From Flavobacteriales bacterium (GTDB lineage Bacteria; Bacteroidota; Bacteroidia; Flavobacteriales_D; Parvicellaceae): 34,833 nucleotides of DNA. Shown piece after piece: positions 18,001-26,955 of this stretch (position 1 is the stretch's first letter; the number at the start of each line of letters is the position of its first letter). Location: contig JAHDGY010000022.1 in the NCBI GenBank assembly GCA_020631555.1, positions 1 to 34,833 on the forward strand, read 5' to 3'. A model generated the notes under the pieces. The model was not told where the DNA came from. It was given only the letters and a program-made list of their open reading frames with translations, and ran no database searches. The position numbers and the translations under genes were made by a program.

Positions 18001-20291
18001 AGTTGATTGTTCAGCAACTTCACCATCGTGCTCGTGACTTTGGAAACTTTAGTTAAATGCCCCTTGTTATATGCTGTTTGCAGTTTTCTGGTGTAGCTAC
18101 ACAGTTTATCAACCTCCTCTACATATTTAGCAAGTATATCCCCATCCAGTTGGCTAATTTCATCAGGAATAATTTCGGCGATTGCATATGCAGCAGCCAA
18201 AATCTTACCTGGAACAGCAAGCGTGGCGTAGGCCAAACCAGCTTCCCAATTAACAACATCTAGATTTCCGATGTACTGATCTAAAACCACCTGAACACCC
18301 GAAGATCCAACGTGTCCTCCATGCGTAATCGCTTGATGAACATAATGTCCAAGGGTATCTTTTTCTACCGTCAATTTATCGGAAACAGGATTTTTCTTCT
18401 TGCTATTTTTGCTACCAAACAAATACTTGGCAACCTTACCACTTTTACTATCTGCTGTAGGCTTATAAGAGGCTGCAGCATGGCTAGCTGCACCGCTATA
18501 TTTGTCCGAATCGAGGTAATTATCGTTGACGTAATCGTCTCCACCAAATACCAAAGTAACCTTATCGTTATTAGTATGCCCAGGTAAAGTGGTTCCTTTT
18601 ACCGGCTTAACCGTGAAATCCAAGAAATCATTTTCGTTGTGGTTGACACCTGGTTTTATGGTACTGAAACCCGATAGAACTTCAGTGACATGTCCCAAGA
18701 CACACTTTTGCTCTTCAGACCACGCCTTCAGCAAGACCGACAAATCTTGAAAATCGCAAGCGTAATCGTCCAAAGATATTTGATGACTCTGATCAACCGT
18801 AATTCCAAGAACTTTTACGTCAAAAGGTAAGCTATACTTTTCCTTTTGCTCAATCACCTTCGACAACGCAGCACGGTGTTCTAGCCCAATATGTCCTTCA
18901 ATTCGGAAAAAATTGTAAGCGTCTGAATTATACAAAAATGGTTCTTTAACCTTTAAATCCTTACTGAAAGTAGCAGCGTTATAGCCTAAGTGCTTTTTAA
19001 ACTTACCATATTTTGATCGATCAAAATCCCAATGTTCAAAAAGCTGTGTGTTAAACCTGTAGTAATAGGGTACTGACCTTTTCCCTAACTCTGCCCAGAA
19101 TTTTGACGGAGTAATTCTAACTGTATCATTCGTCAGGCTTTGGTATGCACTAAATGATGTTACCATTTGAACTACTCGCTTAACAACACTCTCAAATCGG
19201 TCGGCGTCCTCAGATTTATCATTCAAAATCGGCGAAGGATAAAACCGATGCCTAAATTCTTGATTAGCCGAATTATCGCCAAGCGGACTCCCCAGCATTA
19301 AATGCTTTGGAAATGGCGTAATATTCGGACAACACTCTTTGTAGCGTGTTAAGAACAATTCTTTGAGTTCGTCAAACGAATCGACAACATCCTTCAAAAA
19401 ATCGTACCGGTACTGAAATTTAACCGTACTCCAGTAGGTCTTATCAAACAATTGGTTCAAATACGATACAATTATATTTCTATCGTTTACCAAACCAACT
19501 TTAGTGAGCATCAGTGTAAATCCTTTTACCAAAGAATCAACATTTCCTTCGTGGTTTAAGGATTTGTTATAGCTGAGCGCCAAATTCGATAGGGACCTTG
19601 TATTACTAGGATTTAACAATATTCTAGGAACCGAAACATCCTCCAACGAAAGATATTCAGAAACGACATTGTAAGTACTAAATAGAGAATCGTGATCCGT
19701 TAGGTTTTTAATATCTGTTCTATCAACCAACAACACGCGAACATTACTCGCTTGCTCTGCTCCCTGATTATCGCACGATACCGTTGAACAAGCCCCGGGG
19801 TCATCTTTATAAGATTCTACGTACAGTAAAACAATCTTGGAAGATAGATCTAGTCCAGAGATTGGTGGTTCGGTAGTATTTTCGCCCTCCGCAACCAATT
19901 CAATCAGCGGAATTTGTGTGGTTGTACTTCCAGAAGTTTCGTAAAACTGGGGAGCGTAGCCTGCCTTATCGTCTATAAATACCTTGAAATGCGTGTAGGC
20001 CTTTTCCTTAAATTCAACCGTCGCCGTTCCATCATTGTCGGCATGTGTTTTTTCCAAGTTCACCAAATCCCCGTCGGTTGTAATCCCTGCACCTTGGGTA
20101 ATGATGATTTTATTATTAAGTGTTTTTACTTCAAATCCGCAAACAATTCCTGCTCCGCTCAAACAGATGCGGCTCAACCTATGTTGGTCTTCGAAGAATT
20201 CTAAAAATTCGTTTAACTGGCTATCGGTCAATACCTGATCGGGCTCGAAACAGTGATACGATGGCGTTATTTTCGTTAATTTTTTGGACAT
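15033..20291 (-). CDS. Giant eCIS baseplate-associated protein with PKD/Ig-like modules
   Basis: This 1752-aa protein sits where Afp-type clusters carry the Afp13 gene. The N-terminus (YHCFEPDQVLTDSQLNEFLE, then LSRICLSGAGIVCGFEV) resembles a block I associate with Bacteroidota eCIS loci. Residues 1-950 are globular with helical stretches. Near residue 1000 is a PKD domain (YEWNFGDGSPVV). Three modules follow at about 158-aa intervals. Each has a Cys-containing start (FCENSKPYPF near 1063, YFCVEDKK near 1222, EYCHKDTKHYPF near 1380), a GxGV loop, and an Ig-like strand set ending NxCGS. A GGGGGG linker near 1535 precedes a helical C-terminal domain. No signal peptide is seen, consistent with particle assembly in the cytoplasm. 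It probably decorates the baseplate as a cage or receptor-binding element. Confidence 0.75.
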   Translation of the reverse strand: MSKKLTKITPSYHCFEPDQVLTDSQLNEFLEFFEDQHRLSRICLSGAGIVCGFEVKTLNNKIIITQGAGITTDGDLVNLEKTHADNDGTATVEFKEKAYTHFKVFIDDKAGYAPQFYETSGSTTTQIPLIELVAEGENTTEPPISGLDLSSKIVLLYVESYKDDPGACSTVSCDNQGAEQASNVRVLLVDRTDIKNLTDHDSLFSTYNVVSEYLSLEDVSVPRILLNPSNTRSLSNLALSYNKSLNHEGNVDSLVKGFTLMLTKVGLVNDRNIIVSYLNQLFDKTYWSTVKFQYRYDFLKDVVDSFDELKELFLTRYKECCPNITPFPKHLMLGSPLGDNSANQEFRHRFYPSPILNDKSEDADRFESVVKRVVQMVTSFSAYQSLTNDTVRITPSKFWAELGKRSVPYYYRFNTQLFEHWDFDRSKYGKFKKHLGYNAATFSKDLKVKEPFLYNSDAYNFFRIEGHIGLEHRAALSKVIEQKEKYSLPFDVKVLGITVDQSHQISLDDYACDFQDLSVLLKAWSEEQKCVLGHVTEVLSGFSTIKPGVNHNENDFLDFTVKPVKGTTLPGHTNNDKVTLVFGGDDYVNDNYLDSDKYSGAASHAAASYKPTADSKSGKVAKYLFGSKNSKKKNPVSDKLTVEKDTLGHYVHQAITHGGHVGSSGVQVVLDQYIGNLDVVNWEAGLAYATLAVPGKILAAAYAIAEIIPDEISQLDGDILAKYVEEVDKLCSYTRKLQTAYNKGHLTKVSKVTSTMVKLLNNQLSNVCCSAKKLEVLLKEIEERKAAILERIVFANFAQKHPGLEHHAGVKPGGTFVMVYVLKSHQASTKFIPDKFSDELFIRPEDGISIKSSSIPEGVVIADFALPYMFRSDCEPINFIVPTQKIYLTLPTDTVCLPEEGEVKTLEMAVSPLDGVIRTSKPVIGLTIVGTKLLIDPNKVAEDSFDKIIEFTVNDQYTNARLILRKAIQISFEVPDEPTSQTTFTFVPQGDIQAGHKYEWNFGDGSPVVRDQTPTHTYKLPLTSGNKATVTLTVTPANGSCPAVIRREIQFVGFQVSIDKTTFCENSKPYPFTIVPPGNPNIEGKGVTTDKKHFDPSVGPGNYPITLAGQPIATITVSPRPKLTEITWHEFEENMQFDSNAEFADTHQWMIFGGGEAILQYEGESPVVPLKNLAKLGRKTNVEFLVVKLRVTNGCGSAIHKKKMKVPHLEDPSVTIAKSYFCVEDKKDALFVVKGYSSDPEITGPGVSSNPPRFSPAAAGLGIHSISVNGVPSLSITVNGKPKVVTKMAETQTGITFKAGIANTISHNIVWRFTNKANGAELRPPISGSAAATVLFSEIQNEVWKELLATVTVSNKCGSTVQTITYKRRIEATIGLSPLEYCHKDTKHYPFEIKPQFATPSIAGPGVVGESKFSPSQAGVGNHQITVNGKLALTVVVLREPQGGILGSATPKKLHFAVGVHPDAGKVSIQWKIYRNLHLVDTREGQVYVDSTQAYGFKSGMTVTVEAIVTNICGSTTIRKKFPIHGDEINPNDGPGGGGGGIDVIVEAPDGDRPTRPEPGRTEGGDTVGCVNIVTKMLKADMNSLDALVEQNKAILTAGQNATVDEVKSFLGHFEKDTLGATTGSRNDQLPDHFEHLFTAVHKAIRTSKAANRHDRVQVLVDVYEILLKTFVGLIRCQSEESLGHAKILQVSSLLKSHFDAQKENSFRNMKVPMDQDSRLRNLIGQVLDDRDIATEPWYTLMFITQNIYQSM

Positions 20292-20303
20292 AACATCTTG
20301 TTC

Positions 20304-23093
20304 TTAATAGGATCCTAAATTGGTTCTTCCAAGTATGAGTTTCCCCTCCAACTCTTGGTCTCCGTCGCAGTCGTGTAGCTTACCTGTTGGGTAAATTGTA
20401 TGGAGGTCAGAGAGGACCTTGTTCAAATCGATTAGTTTGGATTGTTTAACAGTTTTATTGTAAGTTCTAGCGTATTTTAGGTTGTTGAGATAAGCCTCAT
20501 AAGCTTTCTCAAATCGAAGCATTTGATTGTCTTTGTCGGCTACTTCTCCTTTGCGGTAACCGATCCAACATATTTTGGGAACCACATGGGCAGGCAACTC
20601 CTTTCGGATTAGCAATTCCATATAGTTTCTGAAATCAGTATCGAAAAATCTTTGGGTGTATCCGGGTAAGATCACACTGACCTTGAAGGAGTACGGATCA
20701 GCAGTACAACATGCTGTATTGCAATCATCCGTACACACCGGTAAAAATGATTCTAGCGGCGCAGCATCATTATCCAATTCTGGAAGTAACAAAATATGCT
20801 CTACCAAAAAGATTCCTTCTTCTGTGAATCTTTCTTTCAAGAAAGTCAAAGTATCCAGCAAAGCCTTTTTGGCCTTTTCTTCTCCTTTATGCAAATGACC
20901 ATGACGTGCAATTATCCAGTCACTGTTGTTCGGATTTTCCTCTGGATTCAAGACATTGAATGACCAGCTTCCCTTTGGCGACTCCGTCAGCTGAACGTTC
21001 TGAATCACTTGTTCATCTACGATACCCTTATCAAGGGTATCTTTTAAGGCGTCTTCATCAATATTGATCAGTTGGAAAATCGTGAAGTAAAGCTCTTCCC
21101 CTGCTTTCGATGGCGACGGATAGTCTTCGGTGGATCGAATGATTTTATTGCCGGAATCATCACGCACCTCCCAGCGATAAACCGTTTCCCCTTCGTGATC
21201 TTTTTCCTCTCTAATTTTTACAAACGTTTTGGAAAGATCCCTTCGAAAATAATTTCTAACTCCCGTGAGTCTTGCGATTCGATGCTCGGCTCCGGAAGTG
21301 TTATCCGTGTCCCAAGCGTCGCCAAGAATATTGTATCCTTCGCCACGTTCTCTACTAATTTTTACGTATTCAGCCAAAAAGCTTTCCTTCGATCGCAATA
21401 CAAATTCGTCGGCTGCACCACCATAAAGTTCTTTCATTAAGAAGGTGAATTCGCTAAACTGTTCGGCAAATCGCGCTAACAGGTGATCGAGAATTTCGTT
21501 ACGTCGCTGGATATTTTTGTCCATATCGCCGATCAGCTTTTCGGCAAGTAAATTATCGTCTGACGTTGGATAGTCTTTCATCAAATTATCCATCGACTTC
21601 ATGTCCTGAATCGCCTGTGTAAAGTACGTTGGCGTAACTCCTGTATTAATGGATAGCAAGTCCTTTACTTTGCCCAGATGCGCAAAATAGGTCGCCAATA
21701 TCTGATCGAAAAAAGACAAATATCCTTTGAGCTGCATGGCTTGTGATTTACGCTCTACAGTCGCACTTGCAGGTAGTCCGTTGGGTCCAATTCCATAAGT
21801 ATCTGGCAATTCATTTTGAATTGTGGTAGTCTCTTTTGGATCCCGAAACGTACCCCTTAAAAGTTTTAGCGCGTTATCCGCTGCCGCAGCATCATTTCTA
21901 GTTTGGATTGCTTCTCGATTCAATTTTCTTAAATCATCTACTTTTCCGGTGCTGTAGGTAACGGGAAGAACCCCTTTGTAATAATTGAAAACACTTACAG
22001 TGCAACATGATTCAGAATCATCTGACTTGGTTGTTCCACACAATACAGGCTTAGTATAAGGATCAAGACAAATGAGCCAATCCTTACCATCCTTGTTCTT
22101 CTTGCAATCCTTAATCGTAATGTCTTTCAACAGTTTCACGCCATCAACAGCCATTATAATTTGAACGATATCCGACAACCTGACTTCGGAACGTAATTCT
22201 GCGTCCTCCAATTCCTGAGGGTCAATAAATCCTTTCTTAGAATGTGGACCTTCAAAAATCTCATCGGTGCGATACCCTTTGTCCAACATCTCTTTCAAAG
22301 AATACCGATTCAATTCAGGTGTGAAATATGCTTCGATTGCGTCGAGAATATCAGCATGAACTTTGTTCTCATCTACCTCGTGGTCCAATTCAATATTGGC
22401 ACAAACTCCAATTGGATGTTTAGCTATTTCCGCAATTTCCACCAGGTCCTCACAAAGGTTCCGATTGGCGTTATAGACTTTTCTGATTTCCTTGTTGATG
22501 TCTGACACCTTTAAGGTCTCGCCATTTTCGTTTACCGCGTCAGGATCGTAATCGATGTAAACTTTACTTAATCCTAGTAAGTCTACCGAAGTTTTCAACT
22601 CTTTTGGCAGTGGGCCAAACATTTTTGGGCTATAGGCAATCTGACTATCCCGACAATTTACATGTAGCTTTTTGTCGTACGCCACCATCCATACATTTCG
22701 CACTCCGGCAATATCCGCAAAACGCTTCCGATAGTCCAAAACAGTCACTACCGATGAAGGCAGTAATTCCTCTGCTCTGTAAAATTGATTGGCTAATTCT
22801 AGATCGTCTTCAGACGAAACTAAATCCCGAATCGGCATCTCTAATCGATGCGCCAAATCTGTGATTGCATAGCAGAGTAACTCAAGGAATGTGTATCCCG
22901 GGTCGTGAACATTAAAATCTGTCCACAGCCCCCCGCCTAGTGATTCAATATATTTAATCCCCAATGACTTGAGGTGTTCAAAATCCAGATCATTTTCAGT
23001 TGAAACATTTTTTGGAATCGTTACCGCTTCCACCATTGTTCCGTGCTCCAGTGCGTCTGCCGATACCGGTATCTGATCGTTATCCTTTATCAT
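20304..23093 (-). CDS. eCIS baseplate protein, Afp12-like
   Basis: This 929-aa protein corresponds to the Afp12/Pvc12 wedge component, a phage J/gp7-type partner that forms the baseplate ring. The signature is WTDFNVHDPGYTFLELLCYA (about residues 57-76). Family-like features near the C-terminus are a Cys-rich CTDDCNTACC stretch and SFKVSVILPGYTQRF followed by ELPAHVVPKICWIGY. The start overlaps the stop of the J-like gene by four bases (ATGA), so the two are translationally coupled and probably made in equal amounts. No membrane segments are present. Confidence 0.88.
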   Translation of the reverse strand: MIKDNDQIPVSADALEHGTMVEAVTIPKNVSTENDLDFEHLKSLGIKYIESLGGGLWTDFNVHDPGYTFLELLCYAITDLAHRLEMPIRDLVSSEDDLELANQFYRAEELLPSSVVTVLDYRKRFADIAGVRNVWMVAYDKKLHVNCRDSQIAYSPKMFGPLPKELKTSVDLLGLSKVYIDYDPDAVNENGETLKVSDINKEIRKVYNANRNLCEDLVEIAEIAKHPIGVCANIELDHEVDENKVHADILDAIEAYFTPELNRYSLKEMLDKGYRTDEIFEGPHSKKGFIDPQELEDAELRSEVRLSDIVQIIMAVDGVKLLKDITIKDCKKNKDGKDWLICLDPYTKPVLCGTTKSDDSESCCTVSVFNYYKGVLPVTYSTGKVDDLRKLNREAIQTRNDAAAADNALKLLRGTFRDPKETTTIQNELPDTYGIGPNGLPASATVERKSQAMQLKGYLSFFDQILATYFAHLGKVKDLLSINTGVTPTYFTQAIQDMKSMDNLMKDYPTSDDNLLAEKLIGDMDKNIQRRNEILDHLLARFAEQFSEFTFLMKELYGGAADEFVLRSKESFLAEYVKISRERGEGYNILGDAWDTDNTSGAEHRIARLTGVRNYFRRDLSKTFVKIREEKDHEGETVYRWEVRDDSGNKIIRSTEDYPSPSKAGEELYFTIFQLINIDEDALKDTLDKGIVDEQVIQNVQLTESPKGSWSFNVLNPEENPNNSDWIIARHGHLHKGEEKAKKALLDTLTFLKERFTEEGIFLVEHILLLPELDNDAAPLESFLPVCTDDCNTACCTADPYSFKVSVILPGYTQRFFDTDFRNYMELLIRKELPAHVVPKICWIGYRKGEVADKDNQMLRFEKAYEAYLNNLKYARTYNKTVKQSKLIDLNKVLSDLHTIYPTGKLHDCDGDQELEGKLILGRTNLGSY

Positions 23094-26000
23094 TGTTGAC
23101 GTGGTATTGCGGTTAATTTTGGACTCTTCTCACACGGCTGTTTGTCAATTTTGACGATGTGCTCGGCTACCGAAACTAGAATTGCTTTAGGTGAACTAGG
23201 AATGGCATCCTTAACCACCTCAAGCTTCAATCCTTGCTTTACAACAATGCTTCGTACATAGTCAACATAATCTAGTTTCTCTATGTAATCTATCAACACA
23301 CTGCGGTACAATTTGACTCCAAACTCTACTGATTTAGTGCTGTCAAATGCCCACGGCGAAAGCAATTTCTTTAAATCTTGATCTAACTGAATTCTGTATA
23401 AAGAGTCGTCGTATTCATCGTGGAACTTTACCACGGTCTCAATTTTTACGGGTTCGTATGCTGGGTTAATTACCTTGGCTTTAACATGCAAGGAGTTCAG
23501 CTTCGTAATAAACCGTTCAATCTTGTTTAAATAGGCTTTGCTCACCCTTGGCTCATATATATTAAAAACGTTTTTGTTAACCGTGTCTGGCACCACAACA
23601 ATCGTCACGTGACCGCCCTGAGTAAAGGAACAACAACCTGTGTGATTCAAACACTTCGCCTTATATACTTCAGGGAATTTTTCTAAAATCAAATGTTCGT
23701 AATCCCATTGGGTAATGGCCCTATTCTTATGCCTAATTCTTTCACTTACCCTGCGGTAGTAATGGTCGTCTGTCTCTTCATTTTTCCCACTAAAAGAACT
23801 GTAAGGTTGGGTAATCCCTTTAACCGTAGACTTCCGAACAACTAGTTTCCCAATTGTTTCTGCTGGAATTCCGGAGGCTAAATGTGCCAAATCATTCCCC
23901 TCATTGGAGAATTGCGCCATAACGCCTTGGGCATTTACGCTCAACACTTTGCAGACTGCATCAAATCGATGATGCATTTTCGCCTTAATCCAGTGCATTC
24001 CCGAAGGCAACTGGGAGTTATCCTTTGTTGCTTCCTCAGGCAACTTGATTTTCACCAAACCAGAAGTCAGGAAATTATCAATCTCGTTCTTTATAATGGA
24101 AGTTGATTTTAGTTCAATCCAATGGTCATTACAGAGTACTTCCCAATCAACTCCATTTGCAGCATTGAACGAATCAATGAGCGGATTTTCAGAACCTTCC
24201 AAAACTTGAATAAACAACGAAACGGTTTGTAAATTTTCAGCTCCTTCTATTCCAATCAACAACTCTCCTCCGCGACAATAAACCGGTGCAAGGGTACATT
24301 TCGTATTGCTTTTATTGAAAGTAGTTCTCAAATAACCATGCTCTAACGACTGGCCAAATGGATGCTCATGCATTAGCACCACCGACGCCTGACTGTATTT
24401 CGACTCGGACGTTTCCGTAAGCGTTACTTCATCGCTAGCGGTATAGTTTACCAATACTTCTTCTAAAAATGGCGTATAAGGCTCATTTGGAATCAGCGTA
24501 TTATCGTTTCCACTCGAAAGTGAAACGGCATACAATCTGGGGTACAATTCATGCAAAAAAGATTGGTTTAAGGCTACTCTTGCTGGTCCCAAATCATCCT
24601 TGTTTCCAGGTTCACGAACAAACCGAAACGAAGTTGAATAAAGTCCACTGTCCGGAGTTGGACCATTCTTGAACATCTTCACATTCGAATCATCGTTCGG
24701 GTTTGCCTTCGCCGCAGACCATTTTCCATTGGTCTTCATCAGCTTCTTCATTTCAAAGTAGGCTTGACTCGGAACCATCGGTACTACCTTTTCCAAAAAC
24801 CTTTGATCAGCAGTAATTTCCTCTTTAGAAGTTTTCATCCAAGGTAATTTGGACATAAAGCCTTCCTTGACTTTCATCTGAGCCTGTGTTCCTTTCAACA
24901 CGCTAATCGAAAGATTGGATGCCAAACTTTTTTGATAAGCGAAATACCATTCTCTGAAATTTGTTGGAGCGTTTTTCCAAGTCATGAAAACATCCATGCT
25001 TGCCCATTTTTTCTCAAAGATTTCCTTGTGATAAATGGACAAACTGGAACCTCGCTTGGGGATTGAGGTAAAAGGATACATTGGCTTATCCGGATTCAAT
25101 TTTCCGGCATCACTCTCCAAGTCGAGTGCGCGCATTCCGCGCACATCGACATTTACTTTTACAGTCACAATTTCTTGGGTCATTTGCCTGTATAAGGCAT
25201 GACCTTCCTTACTATTTACGTCGACCAAAAACCGAAATATCGGATCGGTAGTAGCGTAATTTCCAAAATGTTTTTCTACGTTATAACCAAAAGTTGGCTT
25301 GTCCTTTGACTTAATTTGAACATAAAGGCTCAAAGTATTTCCTGAAACTTGCGTCTTGTAAGATTCGTGGAATGCTTTGTTGTCGTTCTTTAAGACATCG
25401 GTCTCTACCCATTTATTTTCTTCTGTATAATTTACCGCCAAAGACTGTATAATAGAATCCGCGGTCAGTGCCGTTGCAGTGTCCTGAAAATTAATTTCAA
25501 ATAAGATATTCCGCTCACCTTCCGATAAATTTAGAATGGGCGAAGCTACAGCAAAACCAATTTTAGCATCCACAGCGGCAGGAAATCGACCTCCTTGATA
25601 TGTCGATTCAGGATCATAGTGTCCAAATGGGTTCCAAGCCAAATCCTCTTCGCTCGGAAATGTTCCACCAATTCCATCGTAAGAATTCGCAACCTCCGAA
25701 GCTTTTAAATACTGATAACTTGTTTTAATAGTTGGAGGCTCGGTAGAATTGTCTATATCGTCCAAATGGAAATAGACATTCTTCAACTGTGAAACTTTTG
25801 CCTTGTTAGCCGCCAACTCCTCGGTAAGTTTATACTTCAATATTTTACCGTCGCTATCCTTACCGCCGTTTAGTTCTAGTCCCTCCTCTAACTTGGTCTG
25901 AGCAGTATTCTTAGCTAATTCAAAAAGCACATAGGCCTTATCTTCAACCGGTCCCAGCTTACTGATCTGAAGCAGATCTTTATAAAAGAAATCTAAATGC

Positions 26001-26356
26001 TTTTTGGTCAAATGATTAATTCGCTTTCGCGGAAGCTCCATCAACTTCAAAAAGCAAACGAACAAGGTCATGTGTGGCGTCAATTCGTTGCTCCCAACCA
26101 ACCCATTTAAAAATTCTTTTATCTCGTCTTTATGCTTGAAAAAGGCCTCCCAATTACCTGATGTATTGGTACTATCTCTAGTGTCGTAGTAATTGACATG
26201 CTTCGCCATACGATAGGCGAACTCCATCCATTCCTCAATACCGAAGTCCACCAATTCTATGGAATCGGGTCTAAGGTACTTGTGGTTCCGACTCTGTTGA
26301 TCGGTTCCTCCGCGCTTTTGGACTTCCGTTATTGTATTGCAATCATCACTCATCAA
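23090..26356 (-). CDS. eCIS baseplate J-like protein, Afp11-like
   Basis: This 1088-aa protein is the large baseplate wedge protein of contractile injection systems, equivalent to Afp11 and phage gpJ/gp6. The N-terminus carries a conserved stretch (IEEWMEFAYRMAKHVNYY). The most diagnostic block, near residue 865, is YYRRVSERIRHKNRAITQWD followed by YEHLILEKFPEVYKAKC. It begins 9 bp after the gp25-like gene and overlaps the Afp12-like gene by four bases. Large Afp11-type proteins in some Bacteroidota particles carry extensions that build a baseplate cage; whether this one does cannot be read directly. Confidence 0.9.
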   Translation of the reverse strand: MMSDDCNTITEVQKRGGTDQQSRNHKYLRPDSIELVDFGIEEWMEFAYRMAKHVNYYDTRDSTNTSGNWEAFFKHKDEIKEFLNGLVGSNELTPHMTLFVCFLKLMELPRKRINHLTKKHLDFFYKDLLQISKLGPVEDKAYVLFELAKNTAQTKLEEGLELNGGKDSDGKILKYKLTEELAANKAKVSQLKNVYFHLDDIDNSTEPPTIKTSYQYLKASEVANSYDGIGGTFPSEEDLAWNPFGHYDPESTYQGGRFPAAVDAKIGFAVASPILNLSEGERNILFEINFQDTATALTADSIIQSLAVNYTEENKWVETDVLKNDNKAFHESYKTQVSGNTLSLYVQIKSKDKPTFGYNVEKHFGNYATTDPIFRFLVDVNSKEGHALYRQMTQEIVTVKVNVDVRGMRALDLESDAGKLNPDKPMYPFTSIPKRGSSLSIYHKEIFEKKWASMDVFMTWKNAPTNFREWYFAYQKSLASNLSISVLKGTQAQMKVKEGFMSKLPWMKTSKEEITADQRFLEKVVPMVPSQAYFEMKKLMKTNGKWSAAKANPNDDSNVKMFKNGPTPDSGLYSTSFRFVREPGNKDDLGPARVALNQSFLHELYPRLYAVSLSSGNDNTLIPNEPYTPFLEEVLVNYTASDEVTLTETSESKYSQASVVLMHEHPFGQSLEHGYLRTTFNKSNTKCTLAPVYCRGGELLIGIEGAENLQTVSLFIQVLEGSENPLIDSFNAANGVDWEVLCNDHWIELKSTSIIKNEIDNFLTSGLVKIKLPEEATKDNSQLPSGMHWIKAKMHHRFDAVCKVLSVNAQGVMAQFSNEGNDLAHLASGIPAETIGKLVVRKSTVKGITQPYSSFSGKNEETDDHYYRRVSERIRHKNRAITQWDYEHLILEKFPEVYKAKCLNHTGCCSFTQGGHVTIVVVPDTVNKNVFNIYEPRVSKAYLNKIERFITKLNSLHVKAKVINPAYEPVKIETVVKFHDEYDDSLYRIQLDQDLKKLLSPWAFDSTKSVEFGVKLYRSVLIDYIEKLDYVDYVRSIVVKQGLKLEVVKDAIPSSPKAILVSVAEHIVKIDKQPCEKSPKLTAIPRQQ

Positions 26357-26365
26357 TCAAGTGGT

Positions 26366-26773
26366 TTAAAGTTCGGTGCCTTCGGCACGGTAAAACGGAT
26401 AAACAAAATTCCTCCTCGAATTGGTAGCCCGAATCACGTAATCCACCTCAATAAGAAGTTCGCCTTCTAAATCATTTCCACTGTTAATCGTAATTCGCTT
26501 TGCATCGATCCGTGGTTCGTAATAGAGAATCGCTGTTTTAATCAAATCGCCAACAAAAGTTTTCAGTGTAAGTGTAAGCGGTGCGAACAATAAGTCATCT
26601 AAATTGCACCCATACCCCGGATTCATTACCCTTTCGCCAGGTCTGGTAGAAAGTAAAATTCTTAAACTTTCTTCAATATCTTTCTCGCCAAAACTGGTTT
26701 CCACCTGCGATGTTTTGGCCTCGAACGTTGGTGGAAACGACCACCCTGTTCCTAAAAATGAATTCTCTTCCAT
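26366..26773 (-). CDS. gp25-like baseplate wedge protein, Afp9-like
   Basis: This 135-aa protein belongs to the GPW/gp25 family of small baseplate wedge proteins, which contact the first sheath ring and help trigger contraction. The N-terminus has the family look (FLGTGWSFPPTF). The core LRILLSTRPGERVMNPGYGC, followed by LDDLLFAPL, includes the conserved LLSTRPGERVMNPxyG motif. Length is normal. It follows PAAR by 172 bp. In Afp the order is gp25 then PAAR, so the two are swapped here. Confidence 0.93.
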   Translation of the reverse strand: MEENSFLGTGWSFPPTFEAKTSQVETSFGEKDIEESLRILLSTRPGERVMNPGYGCNLDDLLFAPLTLTLKTFVGDLIKTAILYYEPRIDAKRITINSGNDLEGELLIEVDYVIRATNSRRNFVYPFYRAEGTEL

Positions 26774-26783
26774 TGGGTGTTTT

Positions 26784-26876
26784 TTAGTTATAAATCTGAG
26801 TTTGATTTTCGAACTCCCCTCTCAAAAGGGATACATTTCCATTGCTAAATACTTTATCTGTTGTCATAGTGCTCAT
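26784..26876 (-). CDS. Possible 30-residue micro-ORF between PAAR and gp25 genes
   Basis: An ATG at 26876 opens 30 codons (MSTMTTDKVFSNGNV, then SLLRGEFENQTQIYN) ending in TAA at 26784. The stop is 10 bp before the gp25-like start, the spacing usual in this operon, and the frame fills about half of the only large gap among the structural genes. I recognise no family. A second ATG lies three codons in. It could be a true small structural or chaperone peptide, or chance. Confidence 0.35.
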   Translation of the reverse strand: MSTMTTDKVFSNGNVSLLRGEFENQTQIYN

Positions 26877-26900
26877 TCTATTTTCCTTCACCCATCGCCC

Positions 26901-26955
26901 CCTCGAGTAGCCTCAGCGTGCTTCAGGCGCAAAAGAATCATTCAATCACCCAATT
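26901..26955 (+). repeat. Dispersed intergenic repeat, copy C (short variant)
   Basis: This has CTCGAGTAGCCTCAGCGTGC, then a GCGCAAAAGAATCA stretch and the CAATCACCCAATT tail. It is a shortened relative of copies A and B. The tail overlaps the last codons and TGA stop of the PAAR gene. Confidence 0.65.
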
